Below, piece after piece: positions 9,183 through 17,606 of a stretch of DNA of 64,000 nt. The notes below the pieces were generated by a model that saw nothing but the letters and a program-made list of their open reading frames with translations, was not told the origin of the DNA and searched no databases. This DNA comes from Labrenzia sp. OB1. Lineage in GTDB: Bacteria > Pseudomonadota > Alphaproteobacteria > Rhizobiales > Stappiaceae. Each line of letters opens with the position of its first letter. Positions within the stretch are counted from its first letter, which is position 1. The DNA is taken from positions 1-64,000 of the forward strand of contig NZ_JSEP01000024.1 in the NCBI RefSeq assembly GCF_001624695.1, read 5' to 3'. A program made the position numbers and the translations under genes.

Positions 9183-9569
9183 ATGAAAACTCTGCTGCTT
9201 GAAATCTTCACCTGGTGGAACGGCCAGACCATGGGCACCCGCTTCTTCACGTGGCGCAAGGGCGAGTTCGTCGGGGAAGACGAGCTCGGCAACAAGTATT
9301 ACAAGGAACGCGCGGGCAAGAAACGCTGGGTGATCTACAAGGATCTCGCGGAAGCTTCGCAAATTCCCGCAGGCTGGCACGGCTGGATGCACCACAGGGT
9401 CGACACGCCGCCGGTGGATGAAACCTACCACGCCAAGCACTGGCAGAAGCCGCATGAGCAGAACCACACCGGCACACCGGCCGCGTACCGTCCTCACGGC
9501 TCGATCCTGACGCCGGAAGCGCGTCCCGAGGTCAGCGGCGACTATGAAGCCTGGACGCCGGGCAACTGA
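9183..9569 (+). CDS. NDUFA12 (17.2 kDa) family complex I accessory subunit homologue
   Basis: 128 residues from ATG at 9183, preceded by TTTTGAGGGCC. The sequence TWWNGQTMGTRFFTWRKGEFVGEDELGNKYY is the signature of the NDUFA12/B17.2 family, an accessory subunit of NADH:ubiquinone oxidoreductase shared by mitochondria and alphaproteobacteria. Towards the C-terminus come WHGWMHH and the PYRPHGS-like AYRPHGSILTPEARP, also family-typical. It is unlinked here from the nuo operon at 47988-63963, as is usual in alphaproteobacteria, but its product should join the peripheral arm of the same enzyme. A strong terminator follows. Confidence 0.92.
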   Translation: MKTLLLEIFTWWNGQTMGTRFFTWRKGEFVGEDELGNKYYKERAGKKRWVIYKDLAEASQIPAGWHGWMHHRVDTPPVDETYHAKHWQKPHEQNHTGTPAAYRPHGSILTPEARPEVSGDYEAWTPGN

Positions 9570-9621
9570 GGCAAGGCGGTTTGCCTGCCGCCTTCGGTCA
9601 TTCAGTCAAAACGTATCCTGA

Positions 9622-9649
9622 AGCCCCGCAGTTGCGGGGCTTTGTTTTT
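9622..9649 (+). terminator. Rho-independent terminator after the NDUFA12 homologue
   Basis: Arms AGCCCCGC (9622-9629) and GCGGGGCT (9634-9641) form an eight-pair GC-rich stem with a four-base loop, followed by TTGTTTTT. It lies 52 bp past the stop codon. Confidence 0.85.
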
Positions 9650-9679
9650 GAACCGTGGGCCCAGGTTCGCGTGAAAGGC

Positions 9680-10651
9680 TTATTTGCTTATGCTTTTGGC
9701 TGACGCCGGCTGAGCGCCGAAGAGGGTGCTGGCGGCGGAGATCATCCGGTTGAGGATCAGGATCACCAGGGACGTGCTGTAGCCGAGCACAAAGGGCATG
9801 ATCAGCAGCAGCGACTGGTTGGTGAAGGCAATCTCGGACCGTGTCGGGACGGTGGTCTTGTTGAGGGCGGAATTGCTGAGGCTTTTCACGAAACTCAGGA
9901 ACTCATGGAACCCGAAGGGCAGGGTGAAGAACAGCGCGAAGAGGGCGCCCAGCACGATCCGTTGAATGATCAGCCGGGTGTCGGATATGTCGAAGGTGAT
10001 GTCGCTGGTGACCGAGATGGCGTTGAAGCCGATAAAGGCAGCCGACCCGATCGCGCCGAGAGACATCAGCCAAAGCAGGAAGAACAGCACCATCAGCGCG
10101 ACATCGACGCCTTTGCTGTAGAGCGTCACCTCGGCCATGAGCACGGACAGGATCATCGATCCGATGGAGACCGCAACCAGCCAGACCGCGATCCTGGGCA
10201 GAAAATTCGGCATTTGCGACACCAGAAACCGTTTGCGGTTGGCATCGGTGAGGAGCGCGAACAGGATCTGGGTTTTCTGCTCCACCGCCTGCCATTCGCT
10301 GTCCGTCGGTGACCGGCCTTGCACTGTCGCGCCGGCGGCTTTCAGGCAGTTGAGTTCGCCCAGCGAGAAATTCTCGGGCAGGGTGGTCGCCTCGCGGATC
10401 AGAAAGGAATGCAGGCCGCGCAAAGTCGCCAGGTCCTTGTTGAACTTCTGGTCGCTGATAATATGGCTGGGGTCGGCGCTGCGGCCCGTTCGTTCCTCCG
10501 GAGTGGGGCCGGTGCGGGCAATGCCCGGTGTCCGGTCGGGAGCAGGGGCGGTTATTTCCGGACACCCGAGGAGTTCTTCCGGTAAACCGGTGGCCTGCCT
10601 GGACTTCCCCGACCCCGCCTTGTTGCCGCTATCCTTGACGTCCCCTGACAT
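9680..10651 (-). CDS. Uncharacterised multi-spanning membrane protein
   Basis: 323 residues from an ATG at 10651 (a TTG at 10696 would add 15). The first ~135 residues are hydrophilic, with a proline-rich low-complexity start. The rest carries about four or five hydrophobic segments: around IAVWLVAVSIGSMILSVLM, VALMVLFFLLWLMSLGAIGS, IVLGALFALFFTLPFGF and LLLIMPFVLGYSTSLVILIL. No catalytic motif or named family is recognised. It sits 137 bp downstream of aat on the same strand and converges with the NDUFA12 homologue; in many relatives a DUF2155 gene occupies this place, so this one may be lineage specific. Location: inner membrane with a cytoplasmic or periplasmic N-terminal domain. Confidence 0.7.
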   Translation of the reverse strand: MSGDVKDSGNKAGSGKSRQATGLPEELLGCPEITAPAPDRTPGIARTGPTPEERTGRSADPSHIISDQKFNKDLATLRGLHSFLIREATTLPENFSLGELNCLKAAGATVQGRSPTDSEWQAVEQKTQILFALLTDANRKRFLVSQMPNFLPRIAVWLVAVSIGSMILSVLMAEVTLYSKGVDVALMVLFFLLWLMSLGAIGSAAFIGFNAISVTSDITFDISDTRLIIQRIVLGALFALFFTLPFGFHEFLSFVKSLSNSALNKTTVPTRSEIAFTNQSLLLIMPFVLGYSTSLVILILNRMISAASTLFGAQPASAKSISK

Positions 10652-10788
10652 GACCGATCCTGACGAACGCGATGTTACGTTGGGGAATGCTGGCAAGAAA
10701 CGAATCAGGTAGCAAACTCAACCGGTTTGCAAGCCATGGTGGCGCAGCCGGCCGGGTGATGGTGCGGCGGGCACATTGAGGCCACCAT

Positions 10789-11475
10789 CTACGCCTGTGG
10801 GGCCTTGCGGCTGTCCAGCACGTCGAGAATTTCCTGTCCGCAGGCTTGCGGCGACAGGGCATAAAAGTCGGTCTCGAGTTTCAAGGCCTCTGAGAGCTGA
10901 TTGCTGTAGTCGGTCTGGGAGACTTCCCGCGTCCCGAATTTGCTCAGATGATCGGTCACGAATTGGGTGTCGAGCAGGCTGTAGCCGCCAACGGTCAGCC
11001 TTGCGACGAGATGAGCCAGGCAGACTTTCGACGCGTCCGTGCGGAAGGTGAACATGCTTTCGCCGAAGAAAGCTCCGTTCAGGCTGACGCCGTAAAGGCC
11101 ACCGACGAGTTCACCCTCCTGCCAGGCTTCCACCGTGTGGCAATAGCCCATCTCGAAGAGCTCGCCGTAAAGACGGCGGATCTCGCGGTTTATCCAGGTT
11201 TTCTGGCGGCCGGGCATTGGCTCGGCACATCCATCGATGATGCCCTGAAAGTCGGTGCTGACCCTGACCTCGAAGACGTCGTTGCGGATGGTGCGCCTGA
11301 GCCGCCGGGGCATGTGAAAATCGTCAAGCGGGAGAATGCCACGCTGTTCCGGTTCCAGCCAGAAAAGACCAGGATCGTCGGCGGATTCGGCCATGGGAAA
11401 CAGGCCGCAGGCGTAAGCTTTCAAAAGCACCTGCGGCGTGATTTCCATCACGACGTCGTCTTTATATCCAGCCAT
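10789..11475 (-). CDS. aat: Leucyl/phenylalanyl-tRNA--protein transferase
   Basis: 228-residue enzyme that adds Leu or Phe from charged tRNA to N-terminal Arg/Lys of proteins, marking them for ClpS/ClpAP degradation (bacterial N-degron pathway). Family motifs: [12 protein letters not shown] near residue 20, [13 protein letters not shown], and the GNAT-like core [28 protein letters not shown] and [14 protein letters not shown]. Length is normal. It is 48 bp downstream of accC on the same strand, the usual alphaproteobacterial arrangement, and is probably co-transcribed with accB-accC. An internal ATG at 11448 is an alternative start. Confidence 0.95.
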   Translation of the reverse strand: MAGYKDDVVMEITPQVLLKAYACGLFPMAESADDPGLFWLEPEQRGILPLDDFHMPRRLRRTIRNDVFEVRVSTDFQGIIDGCAEPMPGRQKTWINREIRRLYGELFEMGYCHTVEAWQEGELVGGLYGVSLNGAFFGESMFTFRTDASKVCLAHLVARLTVGGYSLLDTQFVTDHLSKFGTREVSQTDYSNQLSEALKLETDFYALSPQACGQEILDVLDSRKAPQA

Positions 11476-11523
11476 GGGGCCTCACAGTCCGTCCGGCTCG
11501 GGCTGGTCCTTGCCGAAATTCGG

Positions 11524-12876
11524 TCAGCTTGACTTCTTGGCCAGGTATTTTTCCAGCCAGTGAATGTCATACTGACCGTTTGCGATGTCCTGATTGTCCA
11601 CCAAATCGCGGAAAAGCGGAATAGTCGACTTGATTTCGTCAACCACAAATTCATCGAGGCAGCGGCGCAGGCGCATCATGCATTCCACGCGGTTACGGCC
11701 GTGCACGATGAGCTTGCCGATGAGGCTGTCGTAATAGGGCGGAATCTTGTAGCCCTGATAGACGCCTGAATCGACCCGCACGCCAAGTCCGCCGGGCGTA
11801 TGGTAATAGGTGATGGTGCCCGGTGAGGGTGCGAATGTGACGGGGTCTTCCGCATTGATCCGGCACTCGATGGCGTGACCGTCGAACCGGATGTCCTCCT
11901 GCACCATATCCAGAGAGCCCCCGGCGGCGATCCGGATCTGCTCGTTGACAAGATCGATACCGGTGATCATCTCGGTGACCGGGTGCTCCACCTGGAGGCG
12001 GGTGTTCATCTCGATGAAATAGAATTCGCCGTTTTCGTAGAGAAACTCCACCGTGCCGACGCCGCGATATTTCAGCTTGCGCATCGCTTTGGCGACGATC
12101 TCGCCGATTTCGTGACGCTGTTCGGCATTCAGGGACGGCGAGGGCGCTTCTTCCAGAACCTTCTGGTGGCGGCGCTGCAAGGAGCAATCCCGTTCGCCCA
12201 GATGCACCGCGTTGCCCTTGCCGTCGCCCAGAACCTGGATTTCGATATGGCGGGGCTGGCTGAGGTATTTTTCCATATAGAGGGCGTCATCGCCGAAAGC
12301 CGCCTTGGCTTCCGAACGTGCGGTGGAAAGTGCGGTATCGAGATCCGCCTCCGTCATGGCGACCTTCATGCCGCGGCCACCACCGCCGGCGGCAGCCTTG
12401 ACCAGAAGCGGATAGCCAATTTCCCGAGCGATCGCGTGGGCGTCGTCCTGCGGGGTCACGGCACCGTCGGATCCGGGCACCACCGGTATTCCCAGCTCGA
12501 TGGCGGTTTTCTTGGCCTGGATCTTGTCGCCCATGATGCGGATATGCTCGGCGGACGGGCCAATGAATTCGATATTGTGGGCTTCCAGAATTTCCGCGAA
12601 GCGGGCGTTCTCGGACAAAAAGCCGTATCCGGGGTGAACCGCATCGGCACCCGTGATCTCGCAGGCAGCAAGAAGCTGCGGAATGTTCAGATAACTTTCG
12701 CGCGCCGAGGGCGGGCCGATGCAGACGCTTTCGTCGGCAAGACGCACATGCATGGCGTCGGCGTCCGCGGTGGAATGGACCGCCACGGTTGAAATGCCGA
12801 GTTCCTTGCAGGCACGCAGGATACGCAGCGCGATTTCGCCGCGATTGGCGATGAGGATTTTGGAAAACATGGCCAC
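11524..12876 (-). CDS. accC: Acetyl-CoA carboxylase, biotin carboxylase subunit
   Basis: 450-residue ATP-grasp enzyme that carboxylates the biotin on AccB, the first half-reaction of malonyl-CoA synthesis for fatty acids. Visible: N-terminal [13 protein letters not shown], the [12 protein letters not shown] region, the glycine-rich ATP lid [13 protein letters not shown], the catalytic-domain [16 protein letters not shown] and the C-terminal [19 protein letters not shown]. All family hallmarks are intact and the length matches E. coli AccC. It follows accB after only 10 bp, so the two are one transcription unit. AccA and AccD are not in the window. Confidence 0.98.
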   Translation of the reverse strand: MAMFSKILIANRGEIALRILRACKELGISTVAVHSTADADAMHVRLADESVCIGPPSARESYLNIPQLLAACEITGADAVHPGYGFLSENARFAEILEAHNIEFIGPSAEHIRIMGDKIQAKKTAIELGIPVVPGSDGAVTPQDDAHAIAREIGYPLLVKAAAGGGGRGMKVAMTEADLDTALSTARSEAKAAFGDDALYMEKYLSQPRHIEIQVLGDGKGNAVHLGERDCSLQRRHQKVLEEAPSPSLNAEQRHEIGEIVAKAMRKLKYRGVGTVEFLYENGEFYFIEMNTRLQVEHPVTEMITGIDLVNEQIRIAAGGSLDMVQEDIRFDGHAIECRINAEDPVTFAPSPGTITYYHTPGGLGVRVDSGVYQGYKIPPYYDSLIGKLIVHGRNRVECMMRLRRCLDEFVVDEIKSTIPLFRDLVDNQDIANGQYDIHWLEKYLAKKSS

Positions 12877-12886
12877 GGCGGCTCCC

Positions 12887-13360
12887 TTATTCGACGATAA
12901 TGAGCGGTTCGCCGAATTCCACCGGCTGGGCGTCGTCTACCAGTATCTGTTTGACGGTTCCTGCCTTGGTGCTGGGAATGTGGTTCATGGTCTTCATGGC
13001 TTCGACAATCAGGATCGACTGGCCTTCTGTCACCTTGTCGCCAACCTGGATAAACGGGGCGGCGCCCGGCTCGGGAGAAAGATAGGCAGTGCCGACCATC
13101 GGCGAGAGGACCGTTCCGGGATGCGGAGCCGAATCCTGGACGGGCGCCGCTGCTGCGGGGGCTGGCGCAACCGGGGCAGCCGCTGCAGGCGCCATGGCGG
13201 GAGCCATCATGTTGACAGGGGCATTGACCGACATCTGGCGGGCGACGCGGATGCGCGTATCGCCTTGTTCCAACTCGATCTCCGACAGATTAGTCTCATC
13301 CAGAAGGATGGCGAGATCCCGGATCATGGCCGTGTCGAATTTCTTGTTATCATTACGCAT
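12887..13360 (-). CDS. accB: Acetyl-CoA carboxylase, biotin carboxyl carrier protein
   Basis: 157 residues. The N-terminal helical part is followed by an Ala/Pro-rich flexible linker (~45-75) and the C-terminal biotinyl domain, with Lys123 in [10 protein letters not shown] as the biotin attachment site. The ATG at 13360 (MRNDNKKFD) was chosen because it begins the conserved N-terminus; the frame runs open to 13528 but that extension is unlike the family. First gene of accB-accC-aat. In many relatives aroQ lies directly upstream; here 276 bp without a gene separate it from the DsbA-like gene. Confidence 0.97.
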   Translation of the reverse strand: MRNDNKKFDTAMIRDLAILLDETNLSEIELEQGDTRIRVARQMSVNAPVNMMAPAMAPAAAAPVAPAPAAAAPVQDSAPHPGTVLSPMVGTAYLSPEPGAAPFIQVGDKVTEGQSILIVEAMKTMNHIPSTKAGTVKQILVDDAQPVEFGEPLIIVE

Positions 13361-13636
13361 ATCGTTTGGCTCTCGTACTCGGTCTGCAAGGAGCGCATGT
13401 GCCGGATGAACAGCCTTGGCGGTTCTTTCCGACGGATCTGGATCCGCTCCAGACCAGCTTGCATCTGCGCTATTTGCACCGCCGATAAAAGCGGACAAAG
13501 GGTTGTGGCCCGTGACCGTTCCGGACACGAGCCACGCTTCTTATAGGGATTGAATCGGATCAGGAAAACCCCCGATTTCCCCTAGACATGACGGAAGACC
13601 CGTTTCCTACAGACTTGGGTCTGTCAGCAAGGAAGC

Positions 13637-14425
13637 TCAGCAGGTTGTCTCGCCGCAATTCTGCATGGCGTCGAGTTTTTCCCGCAGCTGATCGAAGCCG
13701 ACTGCGCCCATGACGACCTCGTCGCCGACAACGTAGGACGGCGTTCCGGTAAGACCGAGGCGGTTGGCGATCGAATAGACTTCCTCGATCGTCTGACCGG
13801 CTTCATCGGTTTCCATCGCCGCCAGAAGGTCCTCTTCCCCGATGCCGGCAGCGGTCGCAGCTGCAAGAGCGCTTGCCCGGTTTGCCTGGCTGCGGCCAAG
13901 AAGCAGTGCTTCGTGGAATTTGGCATATTTTTCAGGCGCCACGGTATTGACCGCAACCGCGACCTGGGCGGCTTCGACCGAGCCCTGGCCGAGCACCGGG
14001 AATTCCTTCAGCACGACTTTCAGGTCGGGATACTGTTCGATCAGCCGTGCCATGTCGCCATACGCGCGCTTGCAGTAGCCGCAGTTGTAGTCGAAGAATT
14101 CGACCAGGGTAATGGACCCTTCCGGGTTGCCTAGAACCACCTGGCGGGTGGAGTTGAAGAGGATGTCCGCGCTTTCGCTCAGCATCTGCAGGCGAGCGGT
14201 TTCAGCAGCTTCCTTTTCCCTGCGGTCCAGTTCGGTCAGCGCTTCGGTGATGACTTCCGGGTTTTGAAGAAGATACTCGCGCACGATTTTTTCAATTTCG
14301 CCGCGATTGACCTCCTGCGCGGTGGCGGCGCCGGCAATCAGGCTCAGGACAAGCGCACTTGCGGACAGGATGCGCAGCAATGCGGGCGGGCACAATTTCC
14401 GGCTGAAACTGGTGATATAGGTCAT
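13637..14425 (-). CDS. DsbA-family (Com1-like) periplasmic thiol oxidoreductase
   Basis: 262 residues from ATG at 14425, which has GAGGGAGCCCC just upstream; an earlier in-frame start at 14455 lacks this. The N-terminus is a Sec signal peptide (basic start, LRILSASALVLSLIAGAATAQ). A helical N-terminal extension (EIEKIVREYLLQNPEVITEAL) precedes a thioredoxin fold with the redox motif CGYC in DYNCGYCKRAY and the cis-proline loop GTPSYVVGDEV. The FFDYNCGYCK form is typical of the Com1/ScsC-like group, which oxidises or isomerises disulfides in the periplasm. The neighbouring M48 protease is also an envelope protein. Confidence 0.9.
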   Translation of the reverse strand: MTYITSFSRKLCPPALLRILSASALVLSLIAGAATAQEVNRGEIEKIVREYLLQNPEVITEALTELDRREKEAAETARLQMLSESADILFNSTRQVVLGNPEGSITLVEFFDYNCGYCKRAYGDMARLIEQYPDLKVVLKEFPVLGQGSVEAAQVAVAVNTVAPEKYAKFHEALLLGRSQANRASALAAATAAGIGEEDLLAAMETDEAGQTIEEVYSIANRLGLTGTPSYVVGDEVVMGAVGFDQLREKLDAMQNCGETTC

Positions 14426-14591
14426 ATGGGGCTCCCTCGGCCAACCTGCTGTCAAGTGTCATCGCATGTCGGCTGACAAGTTGATCTATTTTCAGTTATT
14501 GGAGCATCCTGTCTGCGTTCGTCAGATCGCGGTTTGCTCCAGGCAACAAGCTCACAGCCATTCGGCATTGCCACCATGCGCGTTACAGGTG

Positions 14592-15971
14592 TCAGCGGCG
14601 ATTCGGCAGATCTGGTGGTTTGTACGCTACAATGTCGTCAGCTTGAAGCCATGCGGGCGATCCGCGCTTCAAACTTTTTTGAGCACGGGCGGCGTAGCGC
14701 TGCGCTGCTTGAAAATCACCGCTGACCATCAGGCCCTTCGCCGTTGCCAGATCGGCTTCGGCCCGCTCGCCCTGGCGCCCGTGGGCAATCGCCAGCTGGC
14801 TGTAGGCAACGCCCGAGTTCGGGTCTCTTTGAATGGCCCGTTTGAGGATGCGCTCCGCCTCCGGAAGATAGGACGCCTCGTTGGCGCCGACCAGCGCATA
14901 TCCGAGCCAGACAAGAAACTGCGGTTCATTGGGTTTGAAGGACAGGGCCTTGCGGAATGGCGCAATCGCGCCCTTCGGGTCTCCGCCTTCCAGCAGCGCC
15001 TGGCCCTTGAGTTCGTAATAATAGGGGTTGTTCGGCTGCGTGCGGATCAGCGCATCAATCTCCTTCACCGCGCCCTTGCCCCGGCTTTTCATGGCCGCGA
15101 TTGCCCGCGCGTATTGGGCTGCCGGGCTCTTGTCGCTGCGCGGATAGGCCCGCAGGGTGGCCGAGGGGTGGCTGGTGAAGGCGAACAGTTTCGCACGGAT
15201 CTGATCGTGCCGGTATTGCAGGACGTAGTCTTCCGGCTGGTTGAAATATTTCGACTTCTGGGCGTCGTTCAAAAGACCGTTATAACGCTCCTGGGCCATC
15301 GGGTGGCTCTGGGCGTAAGGGTCTGCGAACTTGCGGGAGAACAGCTGCTGTTCGGACATGCGCTGGAAGTTTTTCAGCATGCCCCGGGCACTCTGGCCGG
15401 TGGCATCGAGATATCTGAGCGCCGCCCGGTCGGCGGAGGCTTCCTCGCCGCGCTGGTAGGCGAGCAGCGACCTTTGTCCCACTGATCCCGATCCGAGAAT
15501 GGCGGCCGCGCCCCCGGAGGCTGCCTGACCCGAGCCGGCTGCGGCACCGGCTGCGGCGGCGCCGGCGCCCAGGATCATGCCGATCACGGCGACGATCTGG
15601 GCATTGGCCGCGGCCGAGCGCAGCCGGACGAGATGCCGTCCGGAGATATGGCCGGATTCATGGGCGATCACGCCTATGACTTCTCCGGGCGTTTCCGCTT
15701 CGAGCAAGACGCCGATATTGATGAACATACGGCGCGAATCCGGCACAAAGGCGTTGAAGGTCTTTTGGTTGACCAGAATGATCTGCGGTTCGGAATTCGA
15801 GATTCCCGCCACCTTGAAGATCGGCTTTGCGTAATCCTTCAAGAGCTCTTCGGCTTCCGCGTCGCGCACCAGCGGCAGGCGTCCGCCCTGAGCCTGCACG
15901 GGTGCTGCGGCCAACGGCAGAAGAAGAGCGGCCGAACATGCAATGCCAACGGCCTTGCGCATCAACCGCAT
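14592..15971 (-). CDS. Periplasmic M48 metalloprotease with TPR repeats (BepA-like)
   Basis: 459 residues from ATG at 15971; a TTG at 16019 would add 16 residues that spoil the signal peptide. The signal peptide (RKAVGIACSAALLLPLAAAPVQA) is followed by an M48 domain with the zinc motif HESGH at ~104-108, GRHLVRL, and the third-ligand segment EEASADRAALRYL. An alanine/glycine-rich hydrophobic loop (MILGAGAAAAGAAAGSG) could insert in or lie on the membrane. The C-terminal third carries TPR units (GQALLEGGDPKGAIAPFRKAL). The architecture is that of BepA/YfgC, which checks assembly of outer-membrane LptD and BamA. The assignment to this group is solid; the substrate is inferred. Confidence 0.9.
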   Translation of the reverse strand: MRLMRKAVGIACSAALLLPLAAAPVQAQGGRLPLVRDAEAEELLKDYAKPIFKVAGISNSEPQIILVNQKTFNAFVPDSRRMFINIGVLLEAETPGEVIGVIAHESGHISGRHLVRLRSAAANAQIVAVIGMILGAGAAAAGAAAGSGQAASGGAAAILGSGSVGQRSLLAYQRGEEASADRAALRYLDATGQSARGMLKNFQRMSEQQLFSRKFADPYAQSHPMAQERYNGLLNDAQKSKYFNQPEDYVLQYRHDQIRAKLFAFTSHPSATLRAYPRSDKSPAAQYARAIAAMKSRGKGAVKEIDALIRTQPNNPYYYELKGQALLEGGDPKGAIAPFRKALSFKPNEPQFLVWLGYALVGANEASYLPEAERILKRAIQRDPNSGVAYSQLAIAHGRQGERAEADLATAKGLMVSGDFQAAQRYAARAQKSLKRGSPAWLQADDIVAYKPPDLPNRR

Positions 15972-16314
15972 TCCGGAGTGTTCTTCAGGCTGGAAGGAAA
16001 AGGGCAGCAAACGCGACAAGTCGCATACCTCCGAAGCGTAACAGCGAATTGAACCTCACATTCATCGTCCAAATACTGTCCTACTCAGGCGCATGAATGT
16101 ATGGCGAAGGTATGGATCATGGCGGATCCGGTCAAGAAAAGGTAATTACAAATCGGAGAGGATCGGAATGGAAGCGCCCTTTCAACGGATGTCGCGGCCG
16201 GATTGTATCCCGCTCGAGAATCCGCGATACGAAGGGCCGTGAACCTTCCGCGTTCCAGTGAACGTACCCAAGAGAACCCTGACGTTATACCAACTCCGGA
16301 ACAAACAGGTCGTC
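15972..16314. other. Divergent intergenic region between the M48 protease and aminotransferase genes
   Basis: 343 bp carrying the promoters of two divergent genes. I see no clear -35/-10 pair, no terminator and no RNA gene in it. A hydrophilic in-frame extension of the aminotransferase reaches 16258 but is not family-like. Confidence 0.5.
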
Positions 16315-17478
16315 ATGACATCCTCAGCCTTTGTGCCCTCCCGCCGCAGCGACGTCGCCCCTTTCATCGCCATGGACGTTCTGTCGGAGGCGGCGCGACT
16401 TGAGGCGGATGGCCGCAGGATCGTGCATATGGAGGTCGGTCAGCCTTCGGCCCCGGCCCCGAAAGCGGCCCTCGCGGCAGCGGATGAGGCTCTCAGGCAC
16501 GGCAGGATCGGTTACACGGAAGCGCTCGGGGTAAAACCGCTTCGCCATGCGCTGGCCCGGCACTACAAGAGGACCTACGGCGTTGAGGTGCCGATCGAGC
16601 GGATCATGGCCACGACAGGATCTTCGGCAGGCTTCAACCTGGCCTTTCTGGCCGCCTTCGATCCGGGTGACCGGGTGGTCCTGACAGCACCGGGATATCC
16701 CGCCTATCGAAATATCCTGAAGGCGCTCGGCCTGGTGCCTGTCGAGGTGGAAGTCGGTGCGGACACCCGCTGGAGCCTTACGCCGGAACATCTGGAAGAA
16801 GCCCTGAAGGACGGACCTGTGAAGGGTGTCCTGGTCGCCAGTCCCGCCAATCCCACCGGCACCATGATGAGCGCGGACGCGCTGGAAGATCTGATCGGCT
16901 ACTGTGAGAGCCGGGGAATCTGGTTCATCTCCGACGAAATCTATCATGGCCTTGACTATGCCGGGGAACAGAAGACCGCGCTTGAGTTCTCCAGCAACGC
17001 GATCGTCATCAACAGCTTCTCCAAATATTACTGCATGACCGGCTGGCGGATCGGCTGGATGATCCTGCCGGAACAGCTGGTCAGACCGGTGGAGCGTATT
17101 GCCCAGAGCCTTTACATTTCTCCGCCGGAGCTTTCCCAGATCGCGGCAACGGCGGCACTTGACGCGGTTCAGGAACTTGAAGGCGTCAAGGCCGGCTACG
17201 CGGCCAACAGGGCGTTGCTGCTGAAAGGACTGCCTGACATCGGCCTCGACAGGCTGCTGCCGGTGGACGGGGCGTTCTATATCTATGCGGACATAAGCCG
17301 CTTCAGTTCAAACAGTCTGGAATTTGCAAGACAGATGCTGCATCAGGCCGGTGTCGCCGCGACGCCGGGTGTCGATTTCGACCCGGTGCACGGGCACGAG
17401 TTTCTGCGCTTTTCCTTCGCCGGAACGCACGAAGACATGAAAGAGGCGTTGAGCCGGCTGTCGGCCTTCCTGAAATAG
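16315..17478 (+). CDS. Class I/II PLP-dependent aminotransferase
   Basis: 387 residues from ATG at 16315 (a GTG/ATG extension to 16258 is possible). Fold type I aminotransferase: substrate-side IVHMEVGQPSAPAPKA, cofactor loop TGSSAGFNLAF, SPANPTGTMM, the PLP-contacting FISDEIYHGLDY, the Schiff-base Lys in NSFSKYYCMTGWRIGW, and the carboxylate-binding Arg in FLRFSFAG. This pattern matches the AspC/PatA-like branch. Which amino acid it uses cannot be read from sequence. It stands alone on the plus strand between minus-strand genes. Confidence 0.92.
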   Translation: MTSSAFVPSRRSDVAPFIAMDVLSEAARLEADGRRIVHMEVGQPSAPAPKAALAAADEALRHGRIGYTEALGVKPLRHALARHYKRTYGVEVPIERIMATTGSSAGFNLAFLAAFDPGDRVVLTAPGYPAYRNILKALGLVPVEVEVGADTRWSLTPEHLEEALKDGPVKGVLVASPANPTGTMMSADALEDLIGYCESRGIWFISDEIYHGLDYAGEQKTALEFSSNAIVINSFSKYYCMTGWRIGWMILPEQLVRPVERIAQSLYISPPELSQIAATAALDAVQELEGVKAGYAANRALLLKGLPDIGLDRLLPVDGAFYIYADISRFSSNSLEFARQMLHQAGVAATPGVDFDPVHGHEFLRFSFAGTHEDMKEALSRLSAFLK

Positions 17479-17606
17479 CATATTCGGCAATCGGGTAATC
17501 TGAATTCAGTTCTCCAGGAGGAAGTGCAGACATTTCCCGGATCAGCCTGCTTGAAATTGCAAGCAGGTTGATCCGGATATTCCTCCGGTAAAGTTTTCAG
17601 CGGTGA

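Noticed and set aside
13361-13528. N-terminal extension of accB
   Set aside because: Residues are hydrophilic and unlike AccB; the family start is MRNDNKKFD at 13360.
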